Shown here piece by piece: positions 8,741-17,581 of a DNA stretch of 48,662 nt. Source of the stretch: Streptomyces aurantiacus JA 4570 (GTDB lineage: Bacteria > Actinomycetota > Actinomycetes > Streptomycetales > Streptomycetaceae); the NCBI RefSeq assembly GCF_000414115.1, contig NZ_AOPZ01000492.1, positions 1-48,662 on the forward strand, written 5' to 3'. The stretch's first letter is position 1; every line of letters starts with the position of its first letter. Made by a program: the position numbers and the translations under genes. Under the pieces are notes generated by a model that was not told the origin of the DNA, made no database searches, and worked only from the letters and a program-made list of their open reading frames with translations.

Positions 8741-10954
8741 TCACCCCCGGGCAGGTTCCGGTTCCGGTACGTCTCCGGCCGCAGCGGGCCCAGGGGCCGG
8801 CTTCTCCCCCTCGATGTCCACGTGCGGCAGCACCCGCTCCAGCCACCGCGGCAGCCACCACGCCCCGTCCCCGACCAGGGCGAGCACAGCCGGTACGAAG
8901 GTCATGCGGATCACGAACGCGTCGATGAGGACGCCGAAGGCCAGGGCGAAGGCGATGGGTTTGACGATGGCGTCGTCCATGGAGACGAAGCTCGCGAACA
9001 CCGCGAACATGATCAGGGCCGCCGCCGTGACCACGCGGGCCGCGTGCCGCGCGCCGAGCCGCACCGCGTCCCGGGCCCGGCCGGTGCGGGTGTACTCCTC
9101 GCGCACGCTGGAGACGAGGAACACCTCGTAGTCCATGGCGAGCCCGAAGAGGACGGCCATCAGGACGATGGGCAGGAAGCTGACGACCGGCCCGGTGCGG
9201 GCGACCCCCAACTGGTCGGCGAGCCAGCCCCATTGGAAGACGGCGGCCACCGCGCCGAAGGACGCGGCCACGGACAGCAGGAAGCCGAAGGTCGCCTTCA
9301 CCGGTACGACGAGGCTGCGGAAGACCAGGAGGAGCAGGAGGAGGCAGAGGCCCACCACCACTGCCGCGAACGGCAGCAGCGAGTCGCCGAGGCGGTCGGA
9401 GACGTCGACGCCGACGGCGGTGCTCCCGGTCACGGAGACCGCCGCGCCGGTCCGGTCGTGCAGCTCGGGGGCGCGGTCGCGGAGCCGGTGGACGAGGTCC
9501 TTGGTGGCTTCGTCGTCGGGTCCGGTCTCCGGCACGACCTGGATGATGGCGTCGGCCGACCCCTTGGCGGGCCGGGGAGGGGAGACGGCCGCCACGCCTG
9601 GTTCCTGCTTCAGCTCGGCGGCGATCCGCGCCGCCGCCTCGCGGCCCCGCGGTGCGGCCGCGTCGTGGCCGGAGGGCTGGGCGAGCACCAGGAGAGGGCC
9701 GTTGAAGCCGGGCCCGAAGGCATCGCTGACGGTGTCGTACGTCTGCCGTTGTGAACTGCCGGACGGCGCCGAGCCGTTGTCCGGCAGGGCCAGACGCAGA
9801 TCCTTGGCGGGCACGGCCACGGCGGCGAGGGCCGCCACGGTCGCGAGCACGGTGAGCAGCGGCCTGCGCGTGGCGGTCCGCACCCATCGCTCACCCCAAG
9901 TGGGCGCGGATTCCGCCTCGTTCGCGCGGCGTGCGGCGCGGGAGCCGGGCCGTGGCGCGAGGCGTGTCCCCGCGAAGCCGAGGAGCGCGGGCAGCAGGGT
10001 GACCGCGACGAGGACGGCGACCAGGACGGTGGCCGCCGCGCTCAGGCCCATGACGGTCAGGAACGGGATGCGGACCACGGCGAGCCCGGCCAGGGCGATG
10101 ACGACGGTGAGCCCCGCGAAGACGACGGCGCTGCCGGAGGTGCCGTTGGCGCGGGCGGCGGACTCCTCGGGGTCCATGCCGTCGGCCAGCTGGGAGCGGT
10201 GGCGGGAGAGGATGAACAGGGCGTAGTCGATGCCCACGGCGAGGCCGAGCATCAGGGCGAGGGTGACCGCGGTCGACGAGATGCCGACGGCGCCGGTCAC
10301 CGCGAGCAGCCCGCACAGCCCGACCGCGACCCCGACGAGGGCCGAGAGCAGGGGCATCCCGGCCGCGAGCAGCGAGCCGAAGGTGAGCGCGAGGACGACG
10401 AGCGCGACGACGGCGCCCACCGCCTCCTTGGCGCTGACGGAGACGCCGCCGCTGCCGTAGGCGTTGCCGCCGACGGTCACTTCGAGGCCGTCCTCGGAGG
10501 CCCGGTCCGCGGCCTTCTCCAGGGCGGGCAGCGCGTCGGAGCGCAGCGCGGAGCGGTCGGCCTCGTACTGGGCCTGGGCCAGGGCGGTGCGGCCGTCCGC
10601 GGAGACGGTGCCCGCGGCGGCCGGGTCGACCACGGCGGCGACCTGGGGCGCGCGCCCGACCTCGGCGAGGGTGCGTGTGACGACGGCGGCGTACGGGGCG
10701 TCGGTGACCTTCTTGCCCTCGGGGGCGGTGAAGACGAGCTGCGCGCTGGTGCCGGCGGCCGCGGGGAACTCCTCGGCCATCGTGTCCAGGGCCCGCTGGG
10801 ACTCCGAGCCGGGGATGGAGAACTCGTCGTCGAGCCCGCTGCCGAAGGCGGTGAGACAGGCGATCGCGGCCGCGAGCACGGCGAGCCAGAGGGACAGGAC
10901 GAGGCGGCGGCGTCGGAAGGCGGTGCGGCCGAGCCGGGCGAGCAGAGAGGCCAT
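8741..10954 (-). CDS. MMPL-family membrane transporter
   Basis: A 737-residue RND-superfamily exporter of the MMPL type, the usual length for actinobacterial members. Two halves each carry a large extracytoplasmic loop after the first helix, then a cluster of five helices. Family hallmarks are VGIDYALFILSRHRSQ in the first half and LAMDYEVFLVSSVREEY in the second; these DY motifs lie on the proton-relay helices. The ATG at 10954 has AGGAG 4 bp upstream; a longer frame to 11029 would run into operator DNA. It is divergent from a TetR regulator with two operator-like palindromes between them. Likely substrates are lipids or hydrophobic toxic compounds; the exact cargo is unknown. Confidence 0.9.
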   Translation of the reverse strand: MASLLARLGRTAFRRRRLVLSLWLAVLAAAIACLTAFGSGLDDEFSIPGSESQRALDTMAEEFPAAAGTSAQLVFTAPEGKKVTDAPYAAVVTRTLAEVGRAPQVAAVVDPAAAGTVSADGRTALAQAQYEADRSALRSDALPALEKAADRASEDGLEVTVGGNAYGSGGVSVSAKEAVGAVVALVVLALTFGSLLAAGMPLLSALVGVAVGLCGLLAVTGAVGISSTAVTLALMLGLAVGIDYALFILSRHRSQLADGMDPEESAARANGTSGSAVVFAGLTVVIALAGLAVVRIPFLTVMGLSAAATVLVAVLVAVTLLPALLGFAGTRLAPRPGSRAARRANEAESAPTWGERWVRTATRRPLLTVLATVAALAAVAVPAKDLRLALPDNGSAPSGSSQRQTYDTVSDAFGPGFNGPLLVLAQPSGHDAAAPRGREAAARIAAELKQEPGVAAVSPPRPAKGSADAIIQVVPETGPDDEATKDLVHRLRDRAPELHDRTGAAVSVTGSTAVGVDVSDRLGDSLLPFAAVVVGLCLLLLLLVFRSLVVPVKATFGFLLSVAASFGAVAAVFQWGWLADQLGVARTGPVVSFLPIVLMAVLFGLAMDYEVFLVSSVREEYTRTGRARDAVRLGARHAARVVTAAALIMFAVFASFVSMDDAIVKPIAFALAFGVLIDAFVIRMTFVPAVLALVGDGAWWLPRWLERVLPHVDIEGEKPAPGPAAAGDVPEPEPARG

Positions 10955-11028
10955 GGCGCTCCTAGGGCTCCTGGGCAGGACAGTGCTGGTCGGCGCCGGT
11001 CCGATACGGGCGTCGGGCCGCGCCGACA

Positions 11029-11048
11029 AAGTGTCATGACTGACAGGT
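11029..11048. promoter_or_regulatory. TetR operator, imperfect copy
   Basis: AAGTGTCA-N4-TGACAGGT matches the perfect operator at 11064-11083 in its left half fully and in 6 of 8 positions of its right half. It lies between the divergent MMPL and tetR starts. Confidence 0.55.
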
Positions 11049-11063
11049 TTGCCAGCGTAGCGG

Positions 11064-11083
11064 AAGTGTCAGGGGTGACACTT
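11064..11083. promoter_or_regulatory. TetR operator, perfect palindrome
   Basis: AAGTGTCAGGGGTGACACTT is a perfect 8-4-8 inverted repeat 27 bp before the tetR start. Its centre is 35 bp from the imperfect copy, so two dimers could bind and shut both divergent promoters. Confidence 0.75.
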
Positions 11084-11110
11084 TGCGGACGCGTGTGCCA
11101 GACTGCCGCT

Positions 11111-11737
11111 GTGACCACGGTCGGACGGCGGGAGCGGCACAAGGAGCGCACGCGCAAGGCGCTCCAGGAGGCGGCCCTGCGCCTCTTCGAGGAGAACGGC
11201 TTCGAGGGGACCACCGTGCGCGACATCGCGGTGGCCGCCGGTGTCACGGAGCGCACGTTCTTCCGGTATTTCCCGTCCAAGGAAGACCTGGTTCTCGGCG
11301 AAGTGCTCGAAATCATTCCGCCGCTGTGCAGGCATATCGCCGAACGCCCCATGAGCGAGCCGCCGTTCACCGCGGTCCTGAATGCCTTGTTCGCCTTCGC
11401 CGACACGCGCGTGACGAGCCTCGGCATTCTGTTCAGCGGCGAGCCCGCGCGCTTCTTCACCAATCCCCGCCCCACCCGCTCGGTGCTTTTCGAGTTCGAG
11501 GACGGCGTCGCCGACGCGCTGCGCGAGCGCCTCGCGGCCGACGATCCCGGCCGCGACGGCGAAGCCCGGGAGGCGGCCGGGCTGCGCTCCTCGGTGTACG
11601 CCAGAGCCGCTGTGGCCGCGCTGCGCAGCGCCCTCCTCGCGCACTCGGCGCTCCCCGAGGAGAGGCGCACGGCAGGGGAGATCGACCGGCTCCTGCGCGC
11701 GGCGTTCGCGGTGCTCGAAAACGGCGACTGCCGCTAG
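11111..11737 (+). CDS. TetR-family repressor
   Basis: 208 residues from the GTG at 11111. Residues 12-58 are a classical TetR DNA-binding domain (RKALQEAALRLFEENGFEG, TVRDIAVAAGVTERTFFRYF, PSKEDLVL). The helical C-terminal ligand domain is variable and its ligand cannot be inferred. The gene is divergent from the MMPL transporter and preceded by two palindromic operators, so it most likely represses the exporter and itself, with release by a transported compound. An open frame extending upstream to 10199 is the antisense shadow of the transporter gene and would read through the operators, so the GTG is preferred. Confidence 0.9.
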   Translation: MTTVGRRERHKERTRKALQEAALRLFEENGFEGTTVRDIAVAAGVTERTFFRYFPSKEDLVLGEVLEIIPPLCRHIAERPMSEPPFTAVLNALFAFADTRVTSLGILFSGEPARFFTNPRPTRSVLFEFEDGVADALRERLAADDPGRDGEAREAAGLRSSVYARAAVAALRSALLAHSALPEERRTAGEIDRLLRAAFAVLENGDCR

Positions 11738-11750
11738 AACACGCCTGCTC

Positions 11751-11820
11751 GTAAACGCCCGCACGCCGCGGTGGGTAAAGCCTGCACGCTTCGGTTGGTA
11801 AACGCCTGCGCGCCGTCGTC
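11751..11820. repeat. three 23-24-bp tandem repeats after tetR
   Basis: Imperfect copies beginning GTAAACGCCCGCACGC, GTAAAGCCTGCACGC and GTAAACGCCTGCGCGC start at 11751, 11775 and 11798. They begin 14 bp after the tetR stop codon. No function is apparent. Confidence 0.7.
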
Positions 11821-11963
11821 GAGCGCGCTTCTCCGAGGAATTCCAGTCATCGTATGGAGTTCATCAAGGAGACACTTTCAACGCACAACCAGTTGTTAGT
11901 CTACCCGTCAGTAGCAGTCGGCTGCATCTCCTATACCGCCTATAACGTAGGGGGAAGTACGTC

Positions 11964-13523
11964 ATGACCACCCAAAACCCTGCCGCCGAGGTGAGTTCAG
12001 CACGGAGCGACTTCCGCAGTTATGTCGAGGCGATCCTCGATGTGCTCGCGGACGACCCCGCACGGTCCCTCATCACCACCGCCGACGGCCGGCAGATCAC
12101 CGCCGGGGCATTCCGCGACAGCGTTCACCGCATGGCGCGCGAGCTGGCCGCCCGGGGCATCGGGCGCGGCACCACCGTGTCACTGCTGTCCCGGAACCGG
12201 CCCGAGGTCCTCGCCGCGCGGTACGCCGCCAACCTGCTCGGCGCCCGCCTCGTCTTCCTGTACGACGGCATGGCGCCGGGAACCCTCGCCCACGTCGCGG
12301 AAAGCGTCGACACGGAGCTGCTCCTGCTCGACCCCGATCTCGCGGACGCCGCCGAGCGTCTCCTCTCCCACACCCGGCCCCCGCACGTCCTCTCCCTCGG
12401 CCCGGGCCCGTACGGCGAGGACCTGCTGGCGCTCTCCGCCCGCCGGGACGCCGGGCCCGTGCCGAGCGCGGCCCGCCCCGACGACGACTGGTGCATACGC
12501 CACACCGGCGGAACCACCGGCGTCCCCAAGGGAGTTCGCATGGCCCACGGTCCCTACAAGGACGTGCTCGCCTTCGGCTCCGTCTTCGCCGGTGAACCGC
12601 CCCGCTTCCTGGCCGCCACCACCCTGGCCCACGTCGCGGGCAACATCGCCGACGCCACCTTCATGGCCGGGGGCTCCGTGGTCCTCCAGCACTCCTTCGA
12701 CGCGGCCGAGGTGCTCGCCGCCGTCGAGCGCGAGCGGATCACCCATCTGTGGCTGCTGCCCCCGCTGCTGTACCGCCTGCTCGACCATCCCGCCCTGGGC
12801 ACCACCGACCTGAGCAGCATCCTGCGGATCTCCTACGGCGGATGCGCCGCCTCGCCTTCGCGGCTGCGCCAGGCCCACGAGGTCTTCGGCCCCGTCCTGT
12901 TCGGCGGGTACGGCCAGTCCGAGGTCGGCCACGTCACGGTCATCGGCCCGGACGACCACAAGGACATGCCCCAGGAGGGGCAGGCCACCGTCGGCCGGGT
13001 GATCCCGGGCGTCGAGGTCGCCATCCACGGCGAGGACGGAACTCCCCTGCCCGCGGGGCGGGTCGGCGAGATCCGGGTCCGCTCCGGGCAGGCCATGACC
13101 GGCTACTGGGAGCAGCCGGAGCTCACCGCCGAGGTGCTGCGCGAGGGGTGGATCCACACCGGCGACATGGGCCACCTGGACGAGGAGGGCTTCCTCTACA
13201 TCGCCGACCGGCTCAAGGACATGATCATCGTGGTGGGCGGCCACGTCTACACCCACGAGCTGGAGGACCTGCTGCACACCCACCCGGCCGTCGCCCACTG
13301 CGCGGTGTTCGGCGCGCGCGGCGCGGACGCGGGCGAAGAGGTGCACGTCGCGGCCGTCCCCGCGGCGGGGCAGGAGATCGCCCTGGACGAGCTGCGGGAC
13401 TTCGTCACCCGGCACAAGGGCACCATGTACGCGCCGGCGCGCCTGCATCTGCTCACGGAGATCCCGCTGACCCCCGTGGGCAAGCCCGACAAGAAGCAGA
13501 TCCGGGCGACGCTCGGCGCCTGA
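11964..13523 (+). CDS. AMP-forming acyl-CoA ligase (class I adenylating enzyme)
   Basis: 519 residues, typical of fatty-acid or aromatic acyl-CoA synthetases: carboxylate plus ATP gives acyl-AMP, then acyl-CoA. Motifs in order are the P-loop RHTGGTTGVPKGVRMAH at about residues 177-193, the adenine/acyl motif FGGYGQSEVGHV, the hinge region WIHTGDMGHLDEEGFLYIADRLKDMIIVVGG, and the C-terminal catalytic lysine context LTPVGKPDKKQ. The ATG at 11964 has GGGGGAAG upstream. It stands alone with its own promoter region and a shared downstream terminator, so substrate cannot be told from context. Fatty, aryl and polyketide-starter acids are all possible. Confidence 0.88.
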   Translation: MTTQNPAAEVSSARSDFRSYVEAILDVLADDPARSLITTADGRQITAGAFRDSVHRMARELAARGIGRGTTVSLLSRNRPEVLAARYAANLLGARLVFLYDGMAPGTLAHVAESVDTELLLLDPDLADAAERLLSHTRPPHVLSLGPGPYGEDLLALSARRDAGPVPSAARPDDDWCIRHTGGTTGVPKGVRMAHGPYKDVLAFGSVFAGEPPRFLAATTLAHVAGNIADATFMAGGSVVLQHSFDAAEVLAAVERERITHLWLLPPLLYRLLDHPALGTTDLSSILRISYGGCAASPSRLRQAHEVFGPVLFGGYGQSEVGHVTVIGPDDHKDMPQEGQATVGRVIPGVEVAIHGEDGTPLPAGRVGEIRVRSGQAMTGYWEQPELTAEVLREGWIHTGDMGHLDEEGFLYIADRLKDMIIVVGGHVYTHELEDLLHTHPAVAHCAVFGARGADAGEEVHVAAVPAAGQEIALDELRDFVTRHKGTMYAPARLHLLTEIPLTPVGKPDKKQIRATLGA

Positions 13524-13543
13524 ACGGGCCCCGCCGGACGGAC

Positions 13544-13589
13544 GGCGGCCCGCACCCCCGCCCCACGGGACAGGAACGTGCGGGCCGCC
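13544..13589. terminator. bidirectional terminator
   Basis: Perfect 12-bp stem (13544-13555 with 13578-13589) around a 22-nt loop, between the convergent acyl-CoA ligase and GH92 genes. Confidence 0.7.
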
Positions 13590-13600
13590 GCGGCACCGCG

Positions 13601-16600
13601 TCAGCGCAGCAGCTCCACCTCCGAGAGCGTGCCCCGCCCGCCCGTGAACACCAGGCGGTACTTCACATACGACCCGGGCTCGCTCACCGTGAACGGCCGG
13701 GTCTGCCTGTCCCAGGCGAAGGACTGGCCCGACCGCTTGTCGACGGTCGACCACTTCTCGCCGTCGCGGGAGCCCTGGAGGACCCAGCCGCGCGGGGCCT
13801 TGGCCTTGTCGGCCGAGGTGAGCGTGTACTGGACGGCCTTGGTGCGGCCCTGCACCGGCAGCACGACGGACGCCGCATCGGCGTACGTCGACGAGGAGTT
13901 GTCGAACAGCTCGCCCTCCACCTTGAGGGCGTCCTTACGCGGCGACGGCACCTTGTCGTCGTCCGTCACGGACACCGGCTGGGCGTTCTTGCCGGTGCCC
14001 CACGAGGACGGCTTCGGGCCCATGTCGAACTCCAGGACCCCGCCGCGGGCGATCTCCTTGTGCGGCAGCGCGGTCGACTTCCACGTCTTGCCGTTGACCT
14101 TCAGCCCCTGCACGTACACGTTCTTCGCGCTGTTCCCGGGGGCCTTCACCACCAGGTCCTTGCCGTTGTCCATGTGCAGCGTCATCTTCGTGAACTGCGG
14201 CGAGCCGATGGCGTACTCACCGCTGCCCATGACCAGCGGATAGAAGCCGAGCGCCGAGAACAGATACCAGGCCGACTGCTCGCCGTTGTCCTCGTCGCCG
14301 TGGTAGCCCTGCCCGATCTCGCTGCCCGTGTACAGGCGGGACATGACCTCGCGGACCTTCTCCTGCGTCTTCGAGGGCTGCCCGGCCGCGTCGTACATGT
14401 ACGCGGCGTGGTGGGCGACCTGGTTGGAGTGCCCGTACATGCCCATGCGTACGTCACGGGCCTCCGTCATCTCGTGGATGACGCCGCCGTACGAACCGGC
14501 GAACTCGGGCGACGCGGTCTCCGGGGTGGCGAAGTACGTGTCGAGCTTCTTCGCGAGCCCCTTGCGGCCGCCGTACAGGTTGGCGAGGCCGCGCGAGTCC
14601 TGCGGGGCGGTGAACGCGTACCCCCACGCGTTGGTCTCGGTGTAGTCGTGGCCCCATACGCGCGGGTCGAACTTGTCGGACGGGACGCGCCAGTCGCCCT
14701 TCTTGCTCTTGCCCTGGAAGAACCCGGCCTTGGAGTCGAAGAGGTGCACGTAGTCGCGGGCGCGGTTGAGGAAGTACGCGGACTCCTCCTTGTAGCGCTT
14801 CTCGCCCGTCTTCTTGTAGAGCGCCTGGCCCATCTTCGCGATGCCGTAGTCGTTGAGGTAGCCCTCAAGTGCCCACGACAGGCCCTCGTGGGTCTCGCTG
14901 GGGGTGTAGCCGAGGAAGGGCGAGGTGCCCATGCCCTTGCGGCCGTAGCCCGGCTTGTCCGGCGCGACGGTCGCGTTCTTGACCGCCGCGTCGTACGCCG
15001 ACTTCGCGTCGAAGCCCTTGACGCCCTTCACGTACGCGTCGGCGAACGCCACGTCGGAGGACGTGCCGGTCATCAGGTCCGCGTAGCCCGGCGAGGACCA
15101 GCGCGACGTCCAGCCGCCGTCCTTGTAGTGCTGCACGAAGCCGTCGACCAGCTCGCCCGCCTTCTTCGGGGTGAAGAGCGAGTAGGCGGGCCACGTCGTG
15201 CGATACGTGTCCCAGAAGCCGTTGTTCACGTACGGCCTGCCCTCGACGATCTTCGCGCCGGTGTGCGTGGGCGTGTCCGGGCCGGTCTGCGGGGAGAACG
15301 GCGACGCGTACTTGTGCTTCGAACCGACCTTCTCGAAGCCGGAGTTGGGGTACAGGTAGAGGCGGTACAGGCTGGAGTACAGGGTCGTCTTCTGGCCCTC
15401 GCTCGCGCCCTCCACCTCGACGCGGCCGAGGATGTCGTCCCACTTGTCCTGCGCCCGCTCCTTGACGCGGCCGAACGACGTGCCCGCCGGGATCTCCTCG
15501 TCCAGGTTGTCCTTCGCCTGGTCGACGCTGATCAGCGAGGTGGCGAGGCGCAGCGAGACACTGCGGTCCTTGCCGGGCTTGAAGCGGAGATATCCGGTGG
15601 CGTCGGTGGTGCCGCCGCCCGTCAGCTTGCCGCCGTCCGTGACCGGGCTGTCGAAGGTGCCGTACACGAACAGGCGCGTGGCACCCGTGGACAGGCCCGA
15701 CTTCACGTCGGAGTAGCCGGTGACGACGCCCTTCTCCTTGTCGAGGGTGAGGCCGACGTTGTGCTTGGTGTCGCCCGTCTTCTCGATGTTGTCGAAGACG
15801 ATGCTCGCGTCGTCACCGGGATAGGTGAACTTGAACATGGCCGCGTGGTCGGTCGGCGTCATCTCGGCCTTCAGGCCGTTCTCGAACGTCACGCCGTAGT
15901 AGTGCGGCTTCGCCGTCTCCTTCTCGTGCCTGAACGGCAGCGCCCGCTTCGCGCGGTCCGCTTCCGGGGTGCCCTTCGCCGCCGACGGCATCACCTGGAA
16001 CGTCTGCCGGTCGCCCATCCACGGGCTCGGCTCATGGCTCGCGCTGAACGCCTGCACGGTCGGCAGGTTGTCGTCGTTGTTGCCGCGCGCGTAGTCGTAC
16101 AGCCAGCTCACGGAGCCCGCGTTGGTCACCGGCGTCCAGAAGTTGAAGCCATGCGGGACGGCCGTCGCCGGGAAGGTGTTGCCGCGCGAGAAGCCGCCGC
16201 TGGAGTTCGTGCCGCGCGTGGTCGAGGCGTAGTCGGAGGGGCGCGCCTTGGGCTTCGCGGGCGGGGTCTCCTTCAGCGACACGTCGTCCAGCCAGCCCCG
16301 GAACTTCGCGGGGCCCTTGGGGGAGTCGTAGCCGACGAGGATCCGGTCCACCGTCTTCCCGGCGGCGACGTCACCGATCCGCCCGACGACGTCGTTCCAC
16401 TGGTTGACGTACAGCACCTTCGCGTCGCCCTGCCCGCGCGGGGTCAGCGGGAAGCCGTGCTGGTCGGTGGCCTTGAGGTCACTCAGATAGGTGCCGTCCG
16501 TGAAGGCCAGGTCCACGGCGACGTTCGTGGCGTCGTAGTCCAGGTCGCCGTCCGCCATGGACGGGAAGACGCGGTACGACAGCTCGGTGTCGCGCCGCAC

Positions 16601-17470
16601 GTCGACGTTCACGTCGAAGACCTTGTTGTACGAGAAGCCGCGCTCCTTGGCCGTGTGCGTGCCCGCGTACCGCAGCGCCTGCCTGCCGGTGAACCCGGCG
16701 CGCGCCTTGGCGGTCGGGGACCCGGCGGGGCCCCGGTCGATCAGGCTCAGCATGTCCTCGGGCGGGGCCGGGGTGTCGCTGCCGCCGACGGAGAGCTGCA
16801 CGTCGGCGAGTTGCAGCGCGTCGCTCGCGCCGTTGTTGGCGGTGATGTCCAGACGGAAGTGGGAGTACGCGACGGTGTTCTCGAAGTCGTACTTCTTCGT
16901 CGTGAACGGGCTGGCGAACTTCTCGCCCTTCCGGCTGTCGAGGTCCTTCCACTCCTTGCCGTCCGTCGAGCCCTGGAGCGTCCAGTCCTTCGGGTCGCGC
17001 TCCTGGTGGTCGTTGGCGGAGGTGAGCGCGTACGTCACCACCTTCGCGGGCTCGTCGAGCTCGAACTCCACCCAGCCGGTGGGCTTGAAGGTGAGCCACT
17101 TCGTCGACTGCTCGCCGTCGACCAGCTTCTCCTTGGTCTCCCCGGCGCCCGCGTTCTCGCCGCTCGCCCGCACGTCCACGACGTGGTCGTTCACGCTCCC
17201 CGGAATCCCGGAGCTGAACCCGCCGTTGACCCCGCCGGCCTTCTTCTTGCCGTCGGCGCCCGTCTCGACCGTGTTCAGCCAGTCCGGCTGCGCGTCGTCC
17301 TTCTCGAACGAGGAACTGAACTCCCGCTCCGCCCGCGGCGCCTCCTCCGGCCCGGCCACGGCCACCCCCTGCGAGGCGGCAAGCACCGCGAGGGCGGTGA
17401 GGCCGACGGCGGCGGCCGGGGCACGGCGCCCGAGCCCTCCGCGGCGTCTGTGTCGAGGTCTGTGTCCCAT
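13601..17470 (-). CDS. secreted GH92 alpha-mannosidase with F5/8-type C domains
   Basis: 1289 residues. The ATG at 17470 begins an Arg-rich signal peptide (GHRPRHRRRGG, then AAAVGLTALAVLAASQGVAVAG). Next come an F5/8-type C (CBM32-like) domain at about 100-215 (STKWLTFKPTGWVEFELD...ITANNGASD), a beta-sandwich region, and the GH92 catalytic part at about 420-1130 with GDRQTFQVMP, NNGFWDTYRTTWPAYSLF and GYHGDEDNGEQSAWYLFSAL. The last 130 residues again resemble an F5/8-type C domain. GH92 enzymes are calcium-dependent exo-alpha-mannosidases acting on mannans or N-glycans. A longer start at 17503 would cover the palindromic operator at 17499-17510, which supports the shorter one. Regulation by a LacI-type repressor is likely. 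Confidence 0.92.
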   Translation of the reverse strand: MGHRPRHRRRGGLGRRAPAAAVGLTALAVLAASQGVAVAGPEEAPRAEREFSSSFEKDDAQPDWLNTVETGADGKKKAGGVNGGFSSGIPGSVNDHVVDVRASGENAGAGETKEKLVDGEQSTKWLTFKPTGWVEFELDEPAKVVTYALTSANDHQERDPKDWTLQGSTDGKEWKDLDSRKGEKFASPFTTKKYDFENTVAYSHFRLDITANNGASDALQLADVQLSVGGSDTPAPPEDMLSLIDRGPAGSPTAKARAGFTGRQALRYAGTHTAKERGFSYNKVFDVNVDVRRDTELSYRVFPSMADGDLDYDATNVAVDLAFTDGTYLSDLKATDQHGFPLTPRGQGDAKVLYVNQWNDVVGRIGDVAAGKTVDRILVGYDSPKGPAKFRGWLDDVSLKETPPAKPKARPSDYASTTRGTNSSGGFSRGNTFPATAVPHGFNFWTPVTNAGSVSWLYDYARGNNDDNLPTVQAFSASHEPSPWMGDRQTFQVMPSAAKGTPEADRAKRALPFRHEKETAKPHYYGVTFENGLKAEMTPTDHAAMFKFTYPGDDASIVFDNIEKTGDTKHNVGLTLDKEKGVVTGYSDVKSGLSTGATRLFVYGTFDSPVTDGGKLTGGGTTDATGYLRFKPGKDRSVSLRLATSLISVDQAKDNLDEEIPAGTSFGRVKERAQDKWDDILGRVEVEGASEGQKTTLYSSLYRLYLYPNSGFEKVGSKHKYASPFSPQTGPDTPTHTGAKIVEGRPYVNNGFWDTYRTTWPAYSLFTPKKAGELVDGFVQHYKDGGWTSRWSSPGYADLMTGTSSDVAFADAYVKGVKGFDAKSAYDAAVKNATVAPDKPGYGRKGMGTSPFLGYTPSETHEGLSWALEGYLNDYGIAKMGQALYKKTGEKRYKEESAYFLNRARDYVHLFDSKAGFFQGKSKKGDWRVPSDKFDPRVWGHDYTETNAWGYAFTAPQDSRGLANLYGGRKGLAKKLDTYFATPETASPEFAGSYGGVIHEMTEARDVRMGMYGHSNQVAHHAAYMYDAAGQPSKTQEKVREVMSRLYTGSEIGQGYHGDEDNGEQSAWYLFSALGFYPLVMGSGEYAIGSPQFTKMTLHMDNGKDLVVKAPGNSAKNVYVQGLKVNGKTWKSTALPHKEIARGGVLEFDMGPKPSSWGTGKNAQPVSVTDDDKVPSPRKDALKVEGELFDNSSSTYADAASVVLPVQGRTKAVQYTLTSADKAKAPRGWVLQGSRDGEKWSTVDKRSGQSFAWDRQTRPFTVSEPGSYVKYRLVFTGGRGTLSEVELLR

Positions 17471-17498
17471 CCCCTGAGTCCCCTCCAAGCACCTGCTG

Positions 17499-17510
17499 GA
17501 CAACGTTGTC
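17499..17510. promoter_or_regulatory. LacI-type operator upstream of GH92 gene
   Basis: GACAACGTTGTC is a perfect 12-bp palindrome with the CG centre typical of LacI-family operators, 29 bp before the GH92 start codon. Confidence 0.65.
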
Positions 17511-17581
17511 AGTGGTTGCGCAGGGTCCAGTAGGGCGGTAAGTGGGCAGTGGTGTCAAGGGTGTTGCGGGGCCGACCGGGG

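Noticed and set aside
10199..11110. Long upstream extension of the TetR frame
   Set aside because: It is antisense to the MMPL gene and reads through both operators; the GTG at 11111 gives a normal TetR N-terminus.
12749..17533. 1594-codon open frame on the plus strand opposite the GH92 gene
   Set aside because: Same artefact; low-complexity Arg/Val/Leu/Gly translation, while the minus strand encodes a clear GH92 enzyme.
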